From: Alteromonas sp. C1M14
GTDB lineage: Bacteria; Pseudomonadota; Gammaproteobacteria; Enterobacterales; Alteromonadaceae
Direction of reading: 5' to 3'
Assembly (NCBI RefSeq): GCF_018860965.1
Contig: NZ_JAHKQF010000008.1
Coordinates: forward strand, 496,001 to 560,000
DNA length: 64,000 nt
The notes below the pieces were generated by a model, which saw only the letters and a program-made list of their open reading frames with translations, was not told the DNA's origin and did no database searches. The position numbers were made by a program, and so were the translations under genes. Positions 37,992 to 46,721 of the stretch are shown one piece after another (position 1 is the first letter of the stretch; the number at the start of each line of letters is the position of its first letter).

Positions 37992-38007
37992 TGGCATGGT
38001 AGTTGAA
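37992..38007 (+). promoter_or_regulatory. Near-consensus sigma-54 promoter of flhA
   Basis: TGGCATGGTAGTTGAA matches TGGCACG-N4-TTGCA well, including GG at 37993-37994 and TTG, but the -12 C is A. It lies 58 bases upstream of the flhA ATG. The mismatch is at a normally near-invariant base, so activity is uncertain. Confidence 0.5.
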
Positions 38008-38064
38008 GTCTAACGGGTAGACATGACGGAAGCGTCAATTTTCTGTTAGTGAGATCCCTAAACA

Positions 38065-40164
38065 ATGCAGCTATCCGGTTATTTTCAGCGATTCGATAAG
38101 AATCAGTTACAACATTTCGCCAATGGGTTAGGTGCGCCTATCGTGCTGCTTGCCATCATGGGTATGGTAATCCTACCCATGCCGCCGTTTCTGCTGGATG
38201 TGTTGTTTAGTTTTAACATTGCCTTAAGCCTAGTCATTATTTTGGTGGCAGTGTTTACTCAAAAACCGGTCGATTTTGGTATTTTCCCCCTTGTTTTGCT
38301 TATTGCGACGGTGTTACGTCTTGCCTTGAATGTGGCCTCGACCCGTGTGGTGCTGCTCTATGGCCATGAAGGCGGAGATGCTGCAGGTAAAGTCATCGAA
38401 GCCTTCGGCGCGGTGGTGATAGGTGGCAACTATGCGGTGGGGGTGGTGGTTTTTGCCATTCTCTTAATTATTAATTTTAAGGTAGTGACCGCAGGTGCTG
38501 GTCGTATATCGGAAGTGAGCGCTCGCTTTACTCTAGACGCTATGCCGGGTAAGCAAATGGCTATCGATGCCGATTTAAACGCCGGGTATATTGATCAAGA
38601 TGAAGCTCGGAAACGTCGTGAAGAAATCACTGCAGAAGCGGATTTTTACGGCTCTATGGATGGGGCGTCAAAATTTGTTAAGGGCGACGCCGTAGCGGGC
38701 TTGTTCATTATGCTGATTAATATCGTCGGTGGTTTGTTTATTGGCATGATTCAGCATGATTTGTCCTTTGGCAATGCGCTCGAAGTTTATACCATCCTTA
38801 CCATTGGTGATGGCTTGGTTGCCCAGATCCCCTCATTATTGTTATCGGTGGCCACGGCTATCATTGTTACCCGGGAAAATGAAACCCAGGAAATGGGTAA
38901 GGAAATCCGCAACCAGTTGGGTAACCCCCAAGCACTTTTCATTGCTTCAGCGGTGTTGTTTGTGATGGGCATTGTGCCTGGCATGCCGCACATTGCATTT
39001 CTAGGGTTCTCTGCCATTGCCGCAGGTTATGCCATATGGCAAACCAAGCAAGCGAAAAAAGCGGCAGCACAGCCAGCCGTTCCGGCGACGGTGGAAGGCG
39101 GTGAGCCTGTGTCTCCTGAAATTAAAGAACTGGGTTGGGACGATGTACAACAGGTTGATACCATCGGACTGGAAGTGGGTTATCGACTCATCCCGTTGGT
39201 GGATAAATCTCAGGGCGGAGAGTTACTGACACGCATTAAGGGCGTGCGTAAAAAGTTATCCCAAGAGCTCGGGTTTCTGGTGCCGCCGGTGCATATTCGC
39301 GATAATCTGGATTTAGATCCTAATGCTTACACCATTTCTATGTTGGGAGTAAGCATTGGTGATGCGCAGATAAGTCACGACGAAGAATTGGCGATCAATC
39401 CAGGACAAGTATTTGGTAAATTGGATGGACGGCCTACAACGGATCCGGCTTTTGGTTTGGATGCGGTGTGGATCCGTCCGAACCAGCGTGAGCATGCTCA
39501 GACCCTTGGCTATACCGTCGTGGATGCAGCCACGGTGGTGGCGACTCATCTTAGTCAACTTTTAAGTAACAATGCGTATCAGCTGTTAGGGCATGAAGAA
39601 GTACAACAGTTGTTAGATATGCTGGCTAAATCCAGTCCTAAATTGGTTGAGGGTTTAGTGCCTGACATCTTGCAACTTAGCACCGTGGTAAAAGTGCTGC
39701 AAACCTTACTGTTCGAAGGTGTGCCTATTCGTGATATGCGTACCATTGTACAAACCCTTTCTGAGTACGGTCCACGTAGCCAAGATCCCGATGTATTAGT
39801 CTCTGCAGTCCGTATTGCGTTAAAACGTCTTATCGTTCAAGAAATCAGTCAGGGCACAAAAGAAGTGCCCGTCATAACTCTGGCGCCAGAGTTGGAACAG
39901 ATGTTGCACCAGTCTTTACAGGCAGGGGGCGAAGACGGCGCTGGTATAGAGCCAGGACTCGCCGACAGATTACAACAATCCCTGCAACAGGCAGCTCAAC
40001 AACAAGAGTTAAATGGAGAGCCTGCGGTATTACTGACATCGGGTATGTTAAGACCTGTGTTATCTCGCTTCTTGAAGTATTCAGTGGCCGGATTACATGT
40101 GTTGTCTTATCAGGAAGTGCCCGATGACAAGCAAATTAAAATTGTCAGCTCGGTGGGTCAATAA
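38065..40164 (+). CDS. flhA: Flagellar export protein FlhA
   Basis: 699-aa membrane protein of the export gate. The N-terminal half has seven to eight membrane segments and the FHIPEP-family loop with TRVVLLYGHEG and RFTLDAMPGKQMAIDADLNAG, SVARFTLDAMPGKQ-type signature. The cytoplasmic C-terminal half (after about residue 350) forms the nonameric ring that docks chaperones and substrates. Length is as expected. A 93-bp gap to flhB carries the candidate sigma-54 site. Confidence 0.95.
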   Translation: MQLSGYFQRFDKNQLQHFANGLGAPIVLLAIMGMVILPMPPFLLDVLFSFNIALSLVIILVAVFTQKPVDFGIFPLVLLIATVLRLALNVASTRVVLLYGHEGGDAAGKVIEAFGAVVIGGNYAVGVVVFAILLIINFKVVTAGAGRISEVSARFTLDAMPGKQMAIDADLNAGYIDQDEARKRREEITAEADFYGSMDGASKFVKGDAVAGLFIMLINIVGGLFIGMIQHDLSFGNALEVYTILTIGDGLVAQIPSLLLSVATAIIVTRENETQEMGKEIRNQLGNPQALFIASAVLFVMGIVPGMPHIAFLGFSAIAAGYAIWQTKQAKKAAAQPAVPATVEGGEPVSPEIKELGWDDVQQVDTIGLEVGYRLIPLVDKSQGGELLTRIKGVRKKLSQELGFLVPPVHIRDNLDLDPNAYTISMLGVSIGDAQISHDEELAINPGQVFGKLDGRPTTDPAFGLDAVWIRPNQREHAQTLGYTVVDAATVVATHLSQLLSNNAYQLLGHEEVQQLLDMLAKSSPKLVEGLVPDILQLSTVVKVLQTLLFEGVPIRDMRTIVQTLSEYGPRSQDPDVLVSAVRIALKRLIVQEISQGTKEVPVITLAPELEQMLHQSLQAGGEDGAGIEPGLADRLQQSLQQAAQQQELNGEPAVLLTSGMLRPVLSRFLKYSVAGLHVLSYQEVPDDKQIKIVSSVGQ

Positions 40165-40193
40165 TCTGACGCGACAAGGGTGGAGAGGGCGAA

Positions 40194-41624
40194 ATGAAAA
40201 TAAGACGGTTTTTTGGTAAAGACATGCGCGAAGCGCTAAATCAGGTGAAGGCAGAATTAGGCAGTGATGCTGTGATCATGTCAAACCGTAAAGTTGCTGA
40301 TGGTATTGAGTTAGTAGCGGCTTACGATAAAGAACCTGATGCAAAACTAAAACTGCCTACTCGTCAGGGTAAAGATGCCCCTAACGGCAAAAATCCGGTG
40401 CCCAGCCTAAGTGAAATTATTGGTGATGAAGGGCCGGACAGTTTACGGGCTTTACTTGAAAAACAAGCTGCCGAAACCCAATCGGCAACCGCAACTGACT
40501 ATTCTTTTGCTGAAAAACGCGCTGGAGTACCACCTCAAGCGACCCACAAGCCAATGCATTCACAGCCGTCAGCGGAGAGTGATTTTTCGTTTCCTGATCC
40601 GTCAGATCATGAACGTCAATTTCGTGCCGCCCCCGAATCCCAGATGAATACCGCATTTGATGCCCCTGCCCACAAGAACCAAGCTCAACCGTCATCGCCA
40701 GCAGAGTTAGATGCCATCAAAGAAGAATTAGCGTCCTTACGTAATGTGTTGCAACACCAAGTGGCGGATTTAATGGATGCTAAACAGCGCAGACATCGTC
40801 CGGTGCACAGCTATTTAACCCAACGTTTAACCGGTATGGGTTTAAGCACAGCATTGGCAGAGCAGCTGGTTCATTATACCCCTTCGGCCTATACTGAGCG
40901 CGAAGCTTGGGTCTATTTACTTAATTTGTTGGCCAACCGCTTGAACGTGTCTGGCAACGATATACTGACCCAGACCGGTGTGGTGGCCTTAGTTGGACCT
41001 ACGGGGACAGGAAAAACGACCACGGTGGCGAAACTGGCTGCCAGATATGCGCAAAAATATGGCGCCGACCAAGTGGCCATGATTACCATCGATACCTATC
41101 GTATTGCCGCGTTTGAACAACTAGCCACGTACGGTAAAATTATTGGTTGCACTACACGTAAAGCCCAAAGTAGCGAAGAGTTAGCAGAACAGCTTTTCCA
41201 GCTACGCCATAAACGGTTAATATTGGTAGACACAGCAGGATTCAGTCAACGAGACAGTCGTTTAATTAAACAATTGAGTCAATTTAATCACGGTCAAATG
41301 CAACCGGTAAGAAAATACTTAGTTGCGCAGGCTAATACCCAATATCCTGCACTACAACGCATAATAGAGGCGTATAATTCAGTAAAGCTCGATGGATGTA
41401 TTTTTACGAAACTAGACGAGTGTTACAGTTTGGGTGAGGTGCTAAGCATTGCTGTGGAGCAACAGCTTCCTGTTAGTTATGTTACTGACGGGCAGCAGGT
41501 GCCGGAAGATATCAAAGTTGCGGATGCAAAATCTCTCGTTTCTGCAGCAGCAAAGCTTTATAAAAAGTACGGTATGGATCATACTAAGTCTTATCAGGAC
41601 ACTAATTCAGTTAAGGCCGTATGA
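40194..41624 (+). CDS. flhF: Flagellar placement GTPase FlhF
   Basis: 476-aa SRP-family GTPase that sets the polar site of flagellar assembly. The N-terminal basic region (KIRRFFGKDMREALNQVKAE) is followed by a variable linker (about 60-170), the N domain, and the G domain with GPTGTGKTTTVAKLA (P-loop), the TIDTYRIAAFEQL motif, LILVDTAGF and TKLDE. It overlaps flhG by ATGA, the usual pair in polar flagellates. Confidence 0.94.
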   Translation: MKIRRFFGKDMREALNQVKAELGSDAVIMSNRKVADGIELVAAYDKEPDAKLKLPTRQGKDAPNGKNPVPSLSEIIGDEGPDSLRALLEKQAAETQSATATDYSFAEKRAGVPPQATHKPMHSQPSAESDFSFPDPSDHERQFRAAPESQMNTAFDAPAHKNQAQPSSPAELDAIKEELASLRNVLQHQVADLMDAKQRRHRPVHSYLTQRLTGMGLSTALAEQLVHYTPSAYTEREAWVYLLNLLANRLNVSGNDILTQTGVVALVGPTGTGKTTTVAKLAARYAQKYGADQVAMITIDTYRIAAFEQLATYGKIIGCTTRKAQSSEELAEQLFQLRHKRLILVDTAGFSQRDSRLIKQLSQFNHGQMQPVRKYLVAQANTQYPALQRIIEAYNSVKLDGCIFTKLDECYSLGEVLSIAVEQQLPVSYVTDGQQVPEDIKVADAKSLVSAAAKLYKKYGMDHTKSYQDTNSVKAV

Positions 41625-42490
41625 TCGAAGATCAAGCGAGTAGCTTAAGAAAAATGAATCAATCACGCCTCATTAAGGTTATTGCCGTCACCGGCGGTAA
41701 AGGGGGTGTTGGTAAAACCAACATCACATTAAACACAGCCATCGCCATGGCGAAGCAGGGTAAACGTGTCATGGTGCTTGATGCCGACTTAGGGCTAGCA
41801 AACGTGGACGTTATGTTAGGGCTAAGGGTGGAAAAGAATCTTTCCCACGTTTTGTCAGGAGAATGCACCTTAGATGATGTGTTAGTCACTGGCCCCCACG
41901 GAATTAAAATCGCACCTGCTACCTCTGGCACCCAGTCTATGACAGAGCTCACTCCCACCGAGCATGCAGGTCTAATTCGCGCATTTAGTGAATTACGGAC
42001 GCAAATAGATGTACTCATTGTGGACACTGCTGCCGGTATCTCCGACATGGTGCTGAGTTTTTCCCGCGCGTCTCAAGACATTATGGTGGTGGTCTGTGAT
42101 GAACCTACATCACTTACGGATGCTTATGCGCTGATTAAGCTTCTTAACCGTGAACACGGTGTGTTTCGCTTCAAAATTGTCGCTAACATGGTGCGGGATG
42201 TTCGCGAAGGACATGAACTGTTTACCAAGTTGTCTAAAGTCACCGGACGTTTTCTCGATGTGGCGCTTGAACTGGTGGCGACGGTGCCCTTTGATGAAAA
42301 CATTCGTCGTGCCGTGCGTAAACAAACCGCCATTGTGGATGCGTATCCAAGTTCGCCAGCCGCTGTTGCCATTAGTCGGCTAGCTTCCAAAGCATTGAGT
42401 TGGCCGGTACCTGCTCAACCGGGCGGTCATTTGGAATTCTTTATCGAGCAATTGGTCTCAAATAAGCAAGTGGTGGGAAGCCAACGTTGA
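41621..42490 (+). CDS. flhG: Flagellar number regulator FlhG (MinD-like ATPase)
   Basis: 289 aa. The N-terminal DQASSLR (residues 4-10) matches the DQAxxLR helix with which FlhG binds FlhF and stimulates its GTPase. It is followed by the deviant Walker A VTGGKGGVGKTN, the switch regions DADLGLANVD and VDTAAGISD, and a C-terminal amphipathic region. In relatives it restrains flagellar number, partly through FlrA/FleQ. The stop overlaps the fliA TTG. Confidence 0.94.
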   Translation: MIEDQASSLRKMNQSRLIKVIAVTGGKGGVGKTNITLNTAIAMAKQGKRVMVLDADLGLANVDVMLGLRVEKNLSHVLSGECTLDDVLVTGPHGIKIAPATSGTQSMTELTPTEHAGLIRAFSELRTQIDVLIVDTAAGISDMVLSFSRASQDIMVVVCDEPTSLTDAYALIKLLNREHGVFRFKIVANMVRDVREGHELFTKLSKVTGRFLDVALELVATVPFDENIRRAVRKQTAIVDAYPSSPAAVAISRLASKALSWPVPAQPGGHLEFFIEQLVSNKQVVGSQR

Positions 42491-43215
42491 ACAGTAAAGC
42501 CGCAGCCTATCTTCAACAATCAGATAAATCTCAACTCGTTGAGCGGCACGCATCACTGGTAAAACGTATCGCCCACCATTTGATGGCGCGTCTGCCAGCC
42601 AGTGTGCTGGTGGATGATCTTATACAGGCCGGCATGATCGGCCTGTTAGAAGCCGCCCGTAATTTTGACGGTTCCAAAGGGGCGAGCTTTGAAACCTTTG
42701 CCGGAATTCGTATCCGCGGTGCTATGCTCGACGAAATTAGAAAAGGTGATTGGACTCCCCGTTCGGTACATAAAAACAGTCGCGCGATTACCCAAGCCAT
42801 TTCTCAGGTAGAAAGTGAAACCGGAAGAGATGCGCGTGATACGGAAATTGCTGCTAAGCTCAACGTCAGTATTCATGACTATCACCAGATGCTTAATGAA
42901 GTAAACGCCGGAAAACTGGTGGGTATTGAAGATCTGGGGGTGTCAGAAGATGTCATTAGTACAGAACAAAATAAAGGCAGTGATTCGCCGTTACAGGATT
43001 TAATGCAAGGGGCGTTTCAAAAAGCGCTAGCTCATGCCATTACTACCCTGCCTGAACGGGAAGCGATTGTGCTGTCGTTGTACTATGACGAAGAATTAAA
43101 TTTACGTGAAATCGGTGAAGTCCTTGACGTTAGTGAGTCTCGGGTAAGCCAAATTCATAGTCAGGCCATGTTAAAACTAAAATCTCGCATGCAATCTTGG
43201 CAAGCGGATGAATAA
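42487..43215 (+). CDS. fliA: Flagellar sigma factor FliA (sigma-28)
   Basis: 242 aa. Region 2 is at about residues 15-90 (HLMARLPASVLVDDLIQAGMIG landmarks), region 3 in the middle, and region 4 at the C-terminus with LPEREAIVLSLYYDEELNLREIG and the recognition helix VSESRVSQIHSQA. The start is TTG 42487, overlapping the flhG stop (TTGA), with GGGAAG six bases upstream. A rare start coupled to flhG may keep FliA low. It drives late genes and is held by an anti-sigma FlgM not in the window. Confidence 0.94.
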   Translation: MNSKAAAYLQQSDKSQLVERHASLVKRIAHHLMARLPASVLVDDLIQAGMIGLLEAARNFDGSKGASFETFAGIRIRGAMLDEIRKGDWTPRSVHKNSRAITQAISQVESETGRDARDTEIAAKLNVSIHDYHQMLNEVNAGKLVGIEDLGVSEDVISTEQNKGSDSPLQDLMQGAFQKALAHAITTLPEREAIVLSLYYDEELNLREIGEVLDVSESRVSQIHSQAMLKLKSRMQSWQADE

Positions 43216-43217
43216 TT

Positions 43218-43244
43218 TAAACTAATATTAATAACAATTGATTA
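43218..43244 (+). promoter_or_regulatory. Candidate sigma-28 promoter before cheY
   Basis: TAAA (43218-43221), a 15-base spacer, then ATTGATTA (43237-43244). It keeps the TAAA box and GAT of the FliA -10 but not GCC. It lies in the 48-bp gap between fliA and cheY. The match is weak; cheY may be read through from flhA instead. Confidence 0.25.
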
Positions 43245-43263
43245 ATCCTCACTGGAGGCTATT

Positions 43264-43647
43264 TTGGACAAAGGTATGAAAATTCTTGTAGTAGATGACT
43301 TTTCTACTATGAGACGAATCATAAAGAACCTGCTTAAGGATTTAGGGTTTTCCAATATTCAGGAAGCGGATGATGGTAGTACGGCACTTCCCATGCTCCA
43401 GCAAGGCGATTTCGACTTCGTGGTAACCGATTGGAACATGCCAGGCATGCAAGGCATTGATTTGCTTAGGGCTATCCGCGCTGACGACAAACTTAAACAT
43501 CTTCCGGTACTCATGGTAACCGCTGAGGCGAAGAAAGAACAAATTGTTGCAGCGGCTCAGGCAGGGGTGAATGGGTATGTTGTGAAACCATTCACGGCGG
43601 CAACGCTGAAGGAAAAACTCGAAAAGATTTTTGAGCGCCTAGGCTGA
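43264..43647 (+). CDS. cheY: Chemotaxis response regulator CheY
   Basis: 127-aa single receiver domain. Acidic pair DD in VVDDFST, acceptor D56 in [11 protein letters not shown], the Thr in VTAEAKKEQ, and the Lys in VVKPFTA are all present. Phosphorylated by CheA, it binds FliM to change motor rotation; CheZ dephosphorylates it. TTG 43264 is preferred because GGAGG at 43254-43258 sits five bases upstream; an in-frame ATG at 43276 is too far from it. Confidence 0.95.
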   Translation: MDKGMKILVVDDFSTMRRIIKNLLKDLGFSNIQEADDGSTALPMLQQGDFDFVVTDWNMPGMQGIDLLRAIRADDKLKHLPVLMVTAEAKKEQIVAAAQAGVNGYVVKPFTAATLKEKLEKIFERLG

Positions 43648-43679
43648 TCCAGCCGTCCGCCAGAGAAGAGGATCACTGG

Positions 43680-44429
43680 ATGTCACCGAAAAAGAATGTG
43701 CCAATTTCGTTAGCCGAAGCAAAACAATTAGTTGCTTATTTAGAGCAAGGCGACGACGACGCTGCCAACGGAATACTTGAAGCGGTATCGGCTAAAGAGT
43801 CGGTGGAACTGTTTGCCGAAGTGGGTAAGCTTACCCGGCAACTACATGACGCTCTAAATAATTTCCAGTTGGACGAGCGTATTGCGGGCTTGGCAAACGA
43901 TGATATTCCAGATGCTCAAACGCGCTTGACCTATGTTATTGAAGAAACAGAAAAAGCGGCCAATACCACCATGGACGCCGTTGAAAATTGCATGCCTATT
44001 GCCGAATCCTTATCTGAGCGTATTGGTAGCATAGCGCCTGAGTGGAAAAAACTCATGACTCGCCAAATAGAACTGGGCGAGTTCAAAAGCTTATGTATCG
44101 ATATTGATAGCTTATTTAACGATGCGACCACGGATGCCTCGAAATTGACAGGGTTATTAACCGAAGTCTTAATGGCGCAAGGATATCAAGATTTAACGGG
44201 GCAAGTTATCCGTCGGGTTATAGAGCTGGTCAAAGAAGTGGAAGATAGCCTAGTCAATATGTTGACCATGTTTGGTGAGCGGGAAGGCGAGGTGGTTAAA
44301 CCTGTCCACAAAGCGGAACAAACGGATGGCGTCAAGGCGGAAGGGCCCATAATTAACGCAGAAGCACGTGATGATGTAGTACAAGGCCAGGATGATGTGG
44401 ATGACCTCCTGTCAAGTCTAGGTTTTTAG
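43680..44429 (+). CDS. cheZ: CheY-P phosphatase CheZ
   Basis: 249 aa, largely helical hairpin. The signature AQGYQDLTGQVIRRVI with the catalytic glutamine is at about residues 166-181. The C-terminus GQDDVDDLLSSLGF is the tethered CheY-binding peptide, as in enterobacterial CheZ. It starts 32 bp after cheY and ends 12 bp before cheA. Confidence 0.94.
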   Translation: MSPKKNVPISLAEAKQLVAYLEQGDDDAANGILEAVSAKESVELFAEVGKLTRQLHDALNNFQLDERIAGLANDDIPDAQTRLTYVIEETEKAANTTMDAVENCMPIAESLSERIGSIAPEWKKLMTRQIELGEFKSLCIDIDSLFNDATTDASKLTGLLTEVLMAQGYQDLTGQVIRRVIELVKEVEDSLVNMLTMFGEREGEVVKPVHKAEQTDGVKAEGPIINAEARDDVVQGQDDVDDLLSSLGF

Positions 44430-44441
44430 GGGAGCACAAGC

Positions 44442-46694
44442 ATGTCGTTTGAAGTTGATGAGGATATTTTACAGGATTTCTTAGTTGAAGCCGGTGAAAT
44501 ACTAGAACAGTTGCAAGAGCAGCTGGTGGATTTAGAAAATAATCCTGAAGATGCGGATCTCCTAAATGCCATTTTTAGAGGTTACCACACCGTAAAAGGC
44601 GGCGCGGGCTTCCTTGCACTTACAGAATTAGTTGAGATATGTCACGGGGCGGAAAACGTTTTTGACGTTATGCGCAACGGCCAGCGTACACTTACACCAG
44701 AGCTCATGGACGTTATTTTACAAGCCACCGATGTGGTTGTTGAAATGTTTGAACGTGTGAAAGCGCGGGATCCATTGCAACCCGCCGATGCTCAACTTGT
44801 GGACGTGCTACACAAACTAAGTAAGCCAGAAACCCCCGATGAAAACATTTTTGGTGCGCAAACAGCGGTGGGCGTCCAAAGTAACGCAGTCTCGCCGGAA
44901 GAACAGGAATTTACCGTCGAAGAGGTGCCCGAAGCACCAGAAATAGCGGCGCTAAACAATGGCGCCAGTGACGGTGGTATAGAAGATATTAGCGAAGACG
45001 AATTTGAAGCCTTGCTTGATCAGCTTCACGGTTCTGGCGCGCCAGGTCGCTCCGAGCCAGTTCAAACCTCTGCGCCGACCCCAACACAGACGCCTTCAAC
45101 AGGCAATGATGATGGGGATATTACCGATGATGAATTTGAAGCCTTGCTGGATGATCTTCATGGTAAAGGCCAGTTTAGTGCAGACAAACCGTCTGCGGTA
45201 ACTACACCATCTACACCTGCCGACAACGGCGTTGCCCACAGCGATGATAATGACGAAATCTCTGATGATGAATTTGAGGCATTGCTTGACCAGCTGCATG
45301 GCAAAGGTCAGGGGCCCAGTGTAGCGAGTAATGTGGAGGTGGACAATAAAGCCACCGACGCCGTTAATGCGGCGAAAGCAAAGCAATCTCAAACCCAACC
45401 ACCGGCAGAGAAACCTCGCTCCACAGCTTCTCCGGCTAAGCCAGCAACGCCAGCAAAAACACCAGCCTCACCGGCAAAAGCGGGGGCTAAAAAAGACGAC
45501 AAAAAATCCAGTCATGCCCCGCCTCCTGCGGAAACCACAGTACGTGTTGACACCAAGCGGCTTGATCAGATTATGAATATGGTTGGCGAACTGGTGTTAG
45601 TGCGTAACCGCCTGCTGAGTTTAGGTATTAATACCAACGATGAAGATATGTCAAAAGCCATCGCCAATTTAGATGTGGTCACCGGTGATTTGCAAGGTGC
45701 GGTAATGAAAACCCGCATGCAGCCAATTAAGAAAGTATTTGGTCGCTTTCCTCGGGTTGTGCGGGATTTAGCCCGCAGTCTTAAAAAGGAAATTACCTTA
45801 GAGCTTGAAGGTGAAGAAACAGATTTAGATAAAAACTTGGTAGAAGCATTGGCTGATCCGCTGGTGCATCTGGTAAGAAATTCGGTGGATCATGGTATTG
45901 AAATGCCTGACGATCGAGCCAATGCCGGTAAACCTCGTATGGGGACGGTTAAACTAGCCGCCTCTCAAGAAGGCGATCATATTCTGTTAACCATCGAAGA
46001 CGATGGTAAAGGTATGGATCCGGAAAAACTGAAAGAGATTGCCATTAGTCGGGGAGTGTTGGATGCAGACGCAGCGGCTCGCATGTCCGATGTTGAAGCG
46101 TTTAATCTGATTTTTGCGCCGGGCTTTTCGACGAAAACAGAAATTAGCGATATTTCCGGTCGTGGCGTGGGTATGGATGTGGTGAAAACCAAAATTACCC
46201 AATTAAACGGCACGGTGAATATCGACTCTCAGTTAGGTAAGGGAACACGTCTTGAGATAAAAGTGCCGCTTACGTTGGCCATCTTACCCACGTTAATGAT
46301 CATTGTTGGTCAGCAGACCTTCGCACTGCCGTTAGGTGCGGTAAATGAAATTATTAACATGGATATCAAAAAGACCAATACCGTCGACGGTCAGCTGACC
46401 ATGATTGTGCGCTCTAAGGCCATTCCACTGTTCTTCCTGGGTGAGTGGTTAATTCGCGGCCCGAAAGATATTGAGCGAGAAAAAGGACACGTGGTTGTGG
46501 TGCAAATCGGCACGCAACAAGTCGGGTTCGTCGTGGATGCTTTAATCGGCCAAGAAGAAGTGGTCATTAAGCCCTTAGATGCGTTATTGCAAGGTACGCC
46601 AGGCATGGCGGGAGCGACAATCACATCTGATGGCGGTATCGCACTCATACTGGATATACCGAGTCTCTTAAAACGATACGCAAGAAAATCATAA
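44442..46694 (+). CDS. cheA: Chemotaxis histidine kinase CheA with tandem peptide repeats in place of a P2 domain
   Basis: 750 aa. The P1/Hpt domain has the phosphorylated H49 in FRGYHTVKGGAGF. Residues about 130-360 are an acidic then Pro/Ala/Lys-rich linker with three copies of a 16-residue motif at 182-197, 226-241 and 272-287 (DISEDEFEALLDQLHG and variants). The dimerisation helix starts near 365 (VRVDTKRLDQIMNMVGELVLVRN). The ATPase domain has LVHLVRNSVDHG, DDGKGMD and GRGVGMDVV, and a CheW-like P5 domain ends the protein. No globular P2 domain is visible. It phosphorylates CheY and CheB. Confidence 0.95.
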   Translation: MSFEVDEDILQDFLVEAGEILEQLQEQLVDLENNPEDADLLNAIFRGYHTVKGGAGFLALTELVEICHGAENVFDVMRNGQRTLTPELMDVILQATDVVVEMFERVKARDPLQPADAQLVDVLHKLSKPETPDENIFGAQTAVGVQSNAVSPEEQEFTVEEVPEAPEIAALNNGASDGGIEDISEDEFEALLDQLHGSGAPGRSEPVQTSAPTPTQTPSTGNDDGDITDDEFEALLDDLHGKGQFSADKPSAVTTPSTPADNGVAHSDDNDEISDDEFEALLDQLHGKGQGPSVASNVEVDNKATDAVNAAKAKQSQTQPPAEKPRSTASPAKPATPAKTPASPAKAGAKKDDKKSSHAPPPAETTVRVDTKRLDQIMNMVGELVLVRNRLLSLGINTNDEDMSKAIANLDVVTGDLQGAVMKTRMQPIKKVFGRFPRVVRDLARSLKKEITLELEGEETDLDKNLVEALADPLVHLVRNSVDHGIEMPDDRANAGKPRMGTVKLAASQEGDHILLTIEDDGKGMDPEKLKEIAISRGVLDADAAARMSDVEAFNLIFAPGFSTKTEISDISGRGVGMDVVKTKITQLNGTVNIDSQLGKGTRLEIKVPLTLAILPTLMIIVGQQTFALPLGAVNEIINMDIKKTNTVDGQLTMIVRSKAIPLFFLGEWLIRGPKDIEREKGHVVVVQIGTQQVGFVVDALIGQEEVVIKPLDALLQGTPGMAGATITSDGGIALILDIPSLLKRYARKS
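44985..45302 (+). repeat. Threefold in-frame peptide repeat within cheA
   Basis: Three 48-bp units at 44985-45032, 45117-45164 and 45255-45302 encode DISEDEFEALLDQLHG, DITDDEFEALLDDLHG and EISDDEFEALLDQLHG, spaced 44 and 46 residues apart by unrelated Pro/Thr/Ala-rich sequence. Synonymous codons differ between units, so the peptide, not the DNA, is conserved. Confidence 0.92.
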
Positions 46695-46721
46695 CAGCCT
46701 ATAAAAAAGGACGATAATTAG

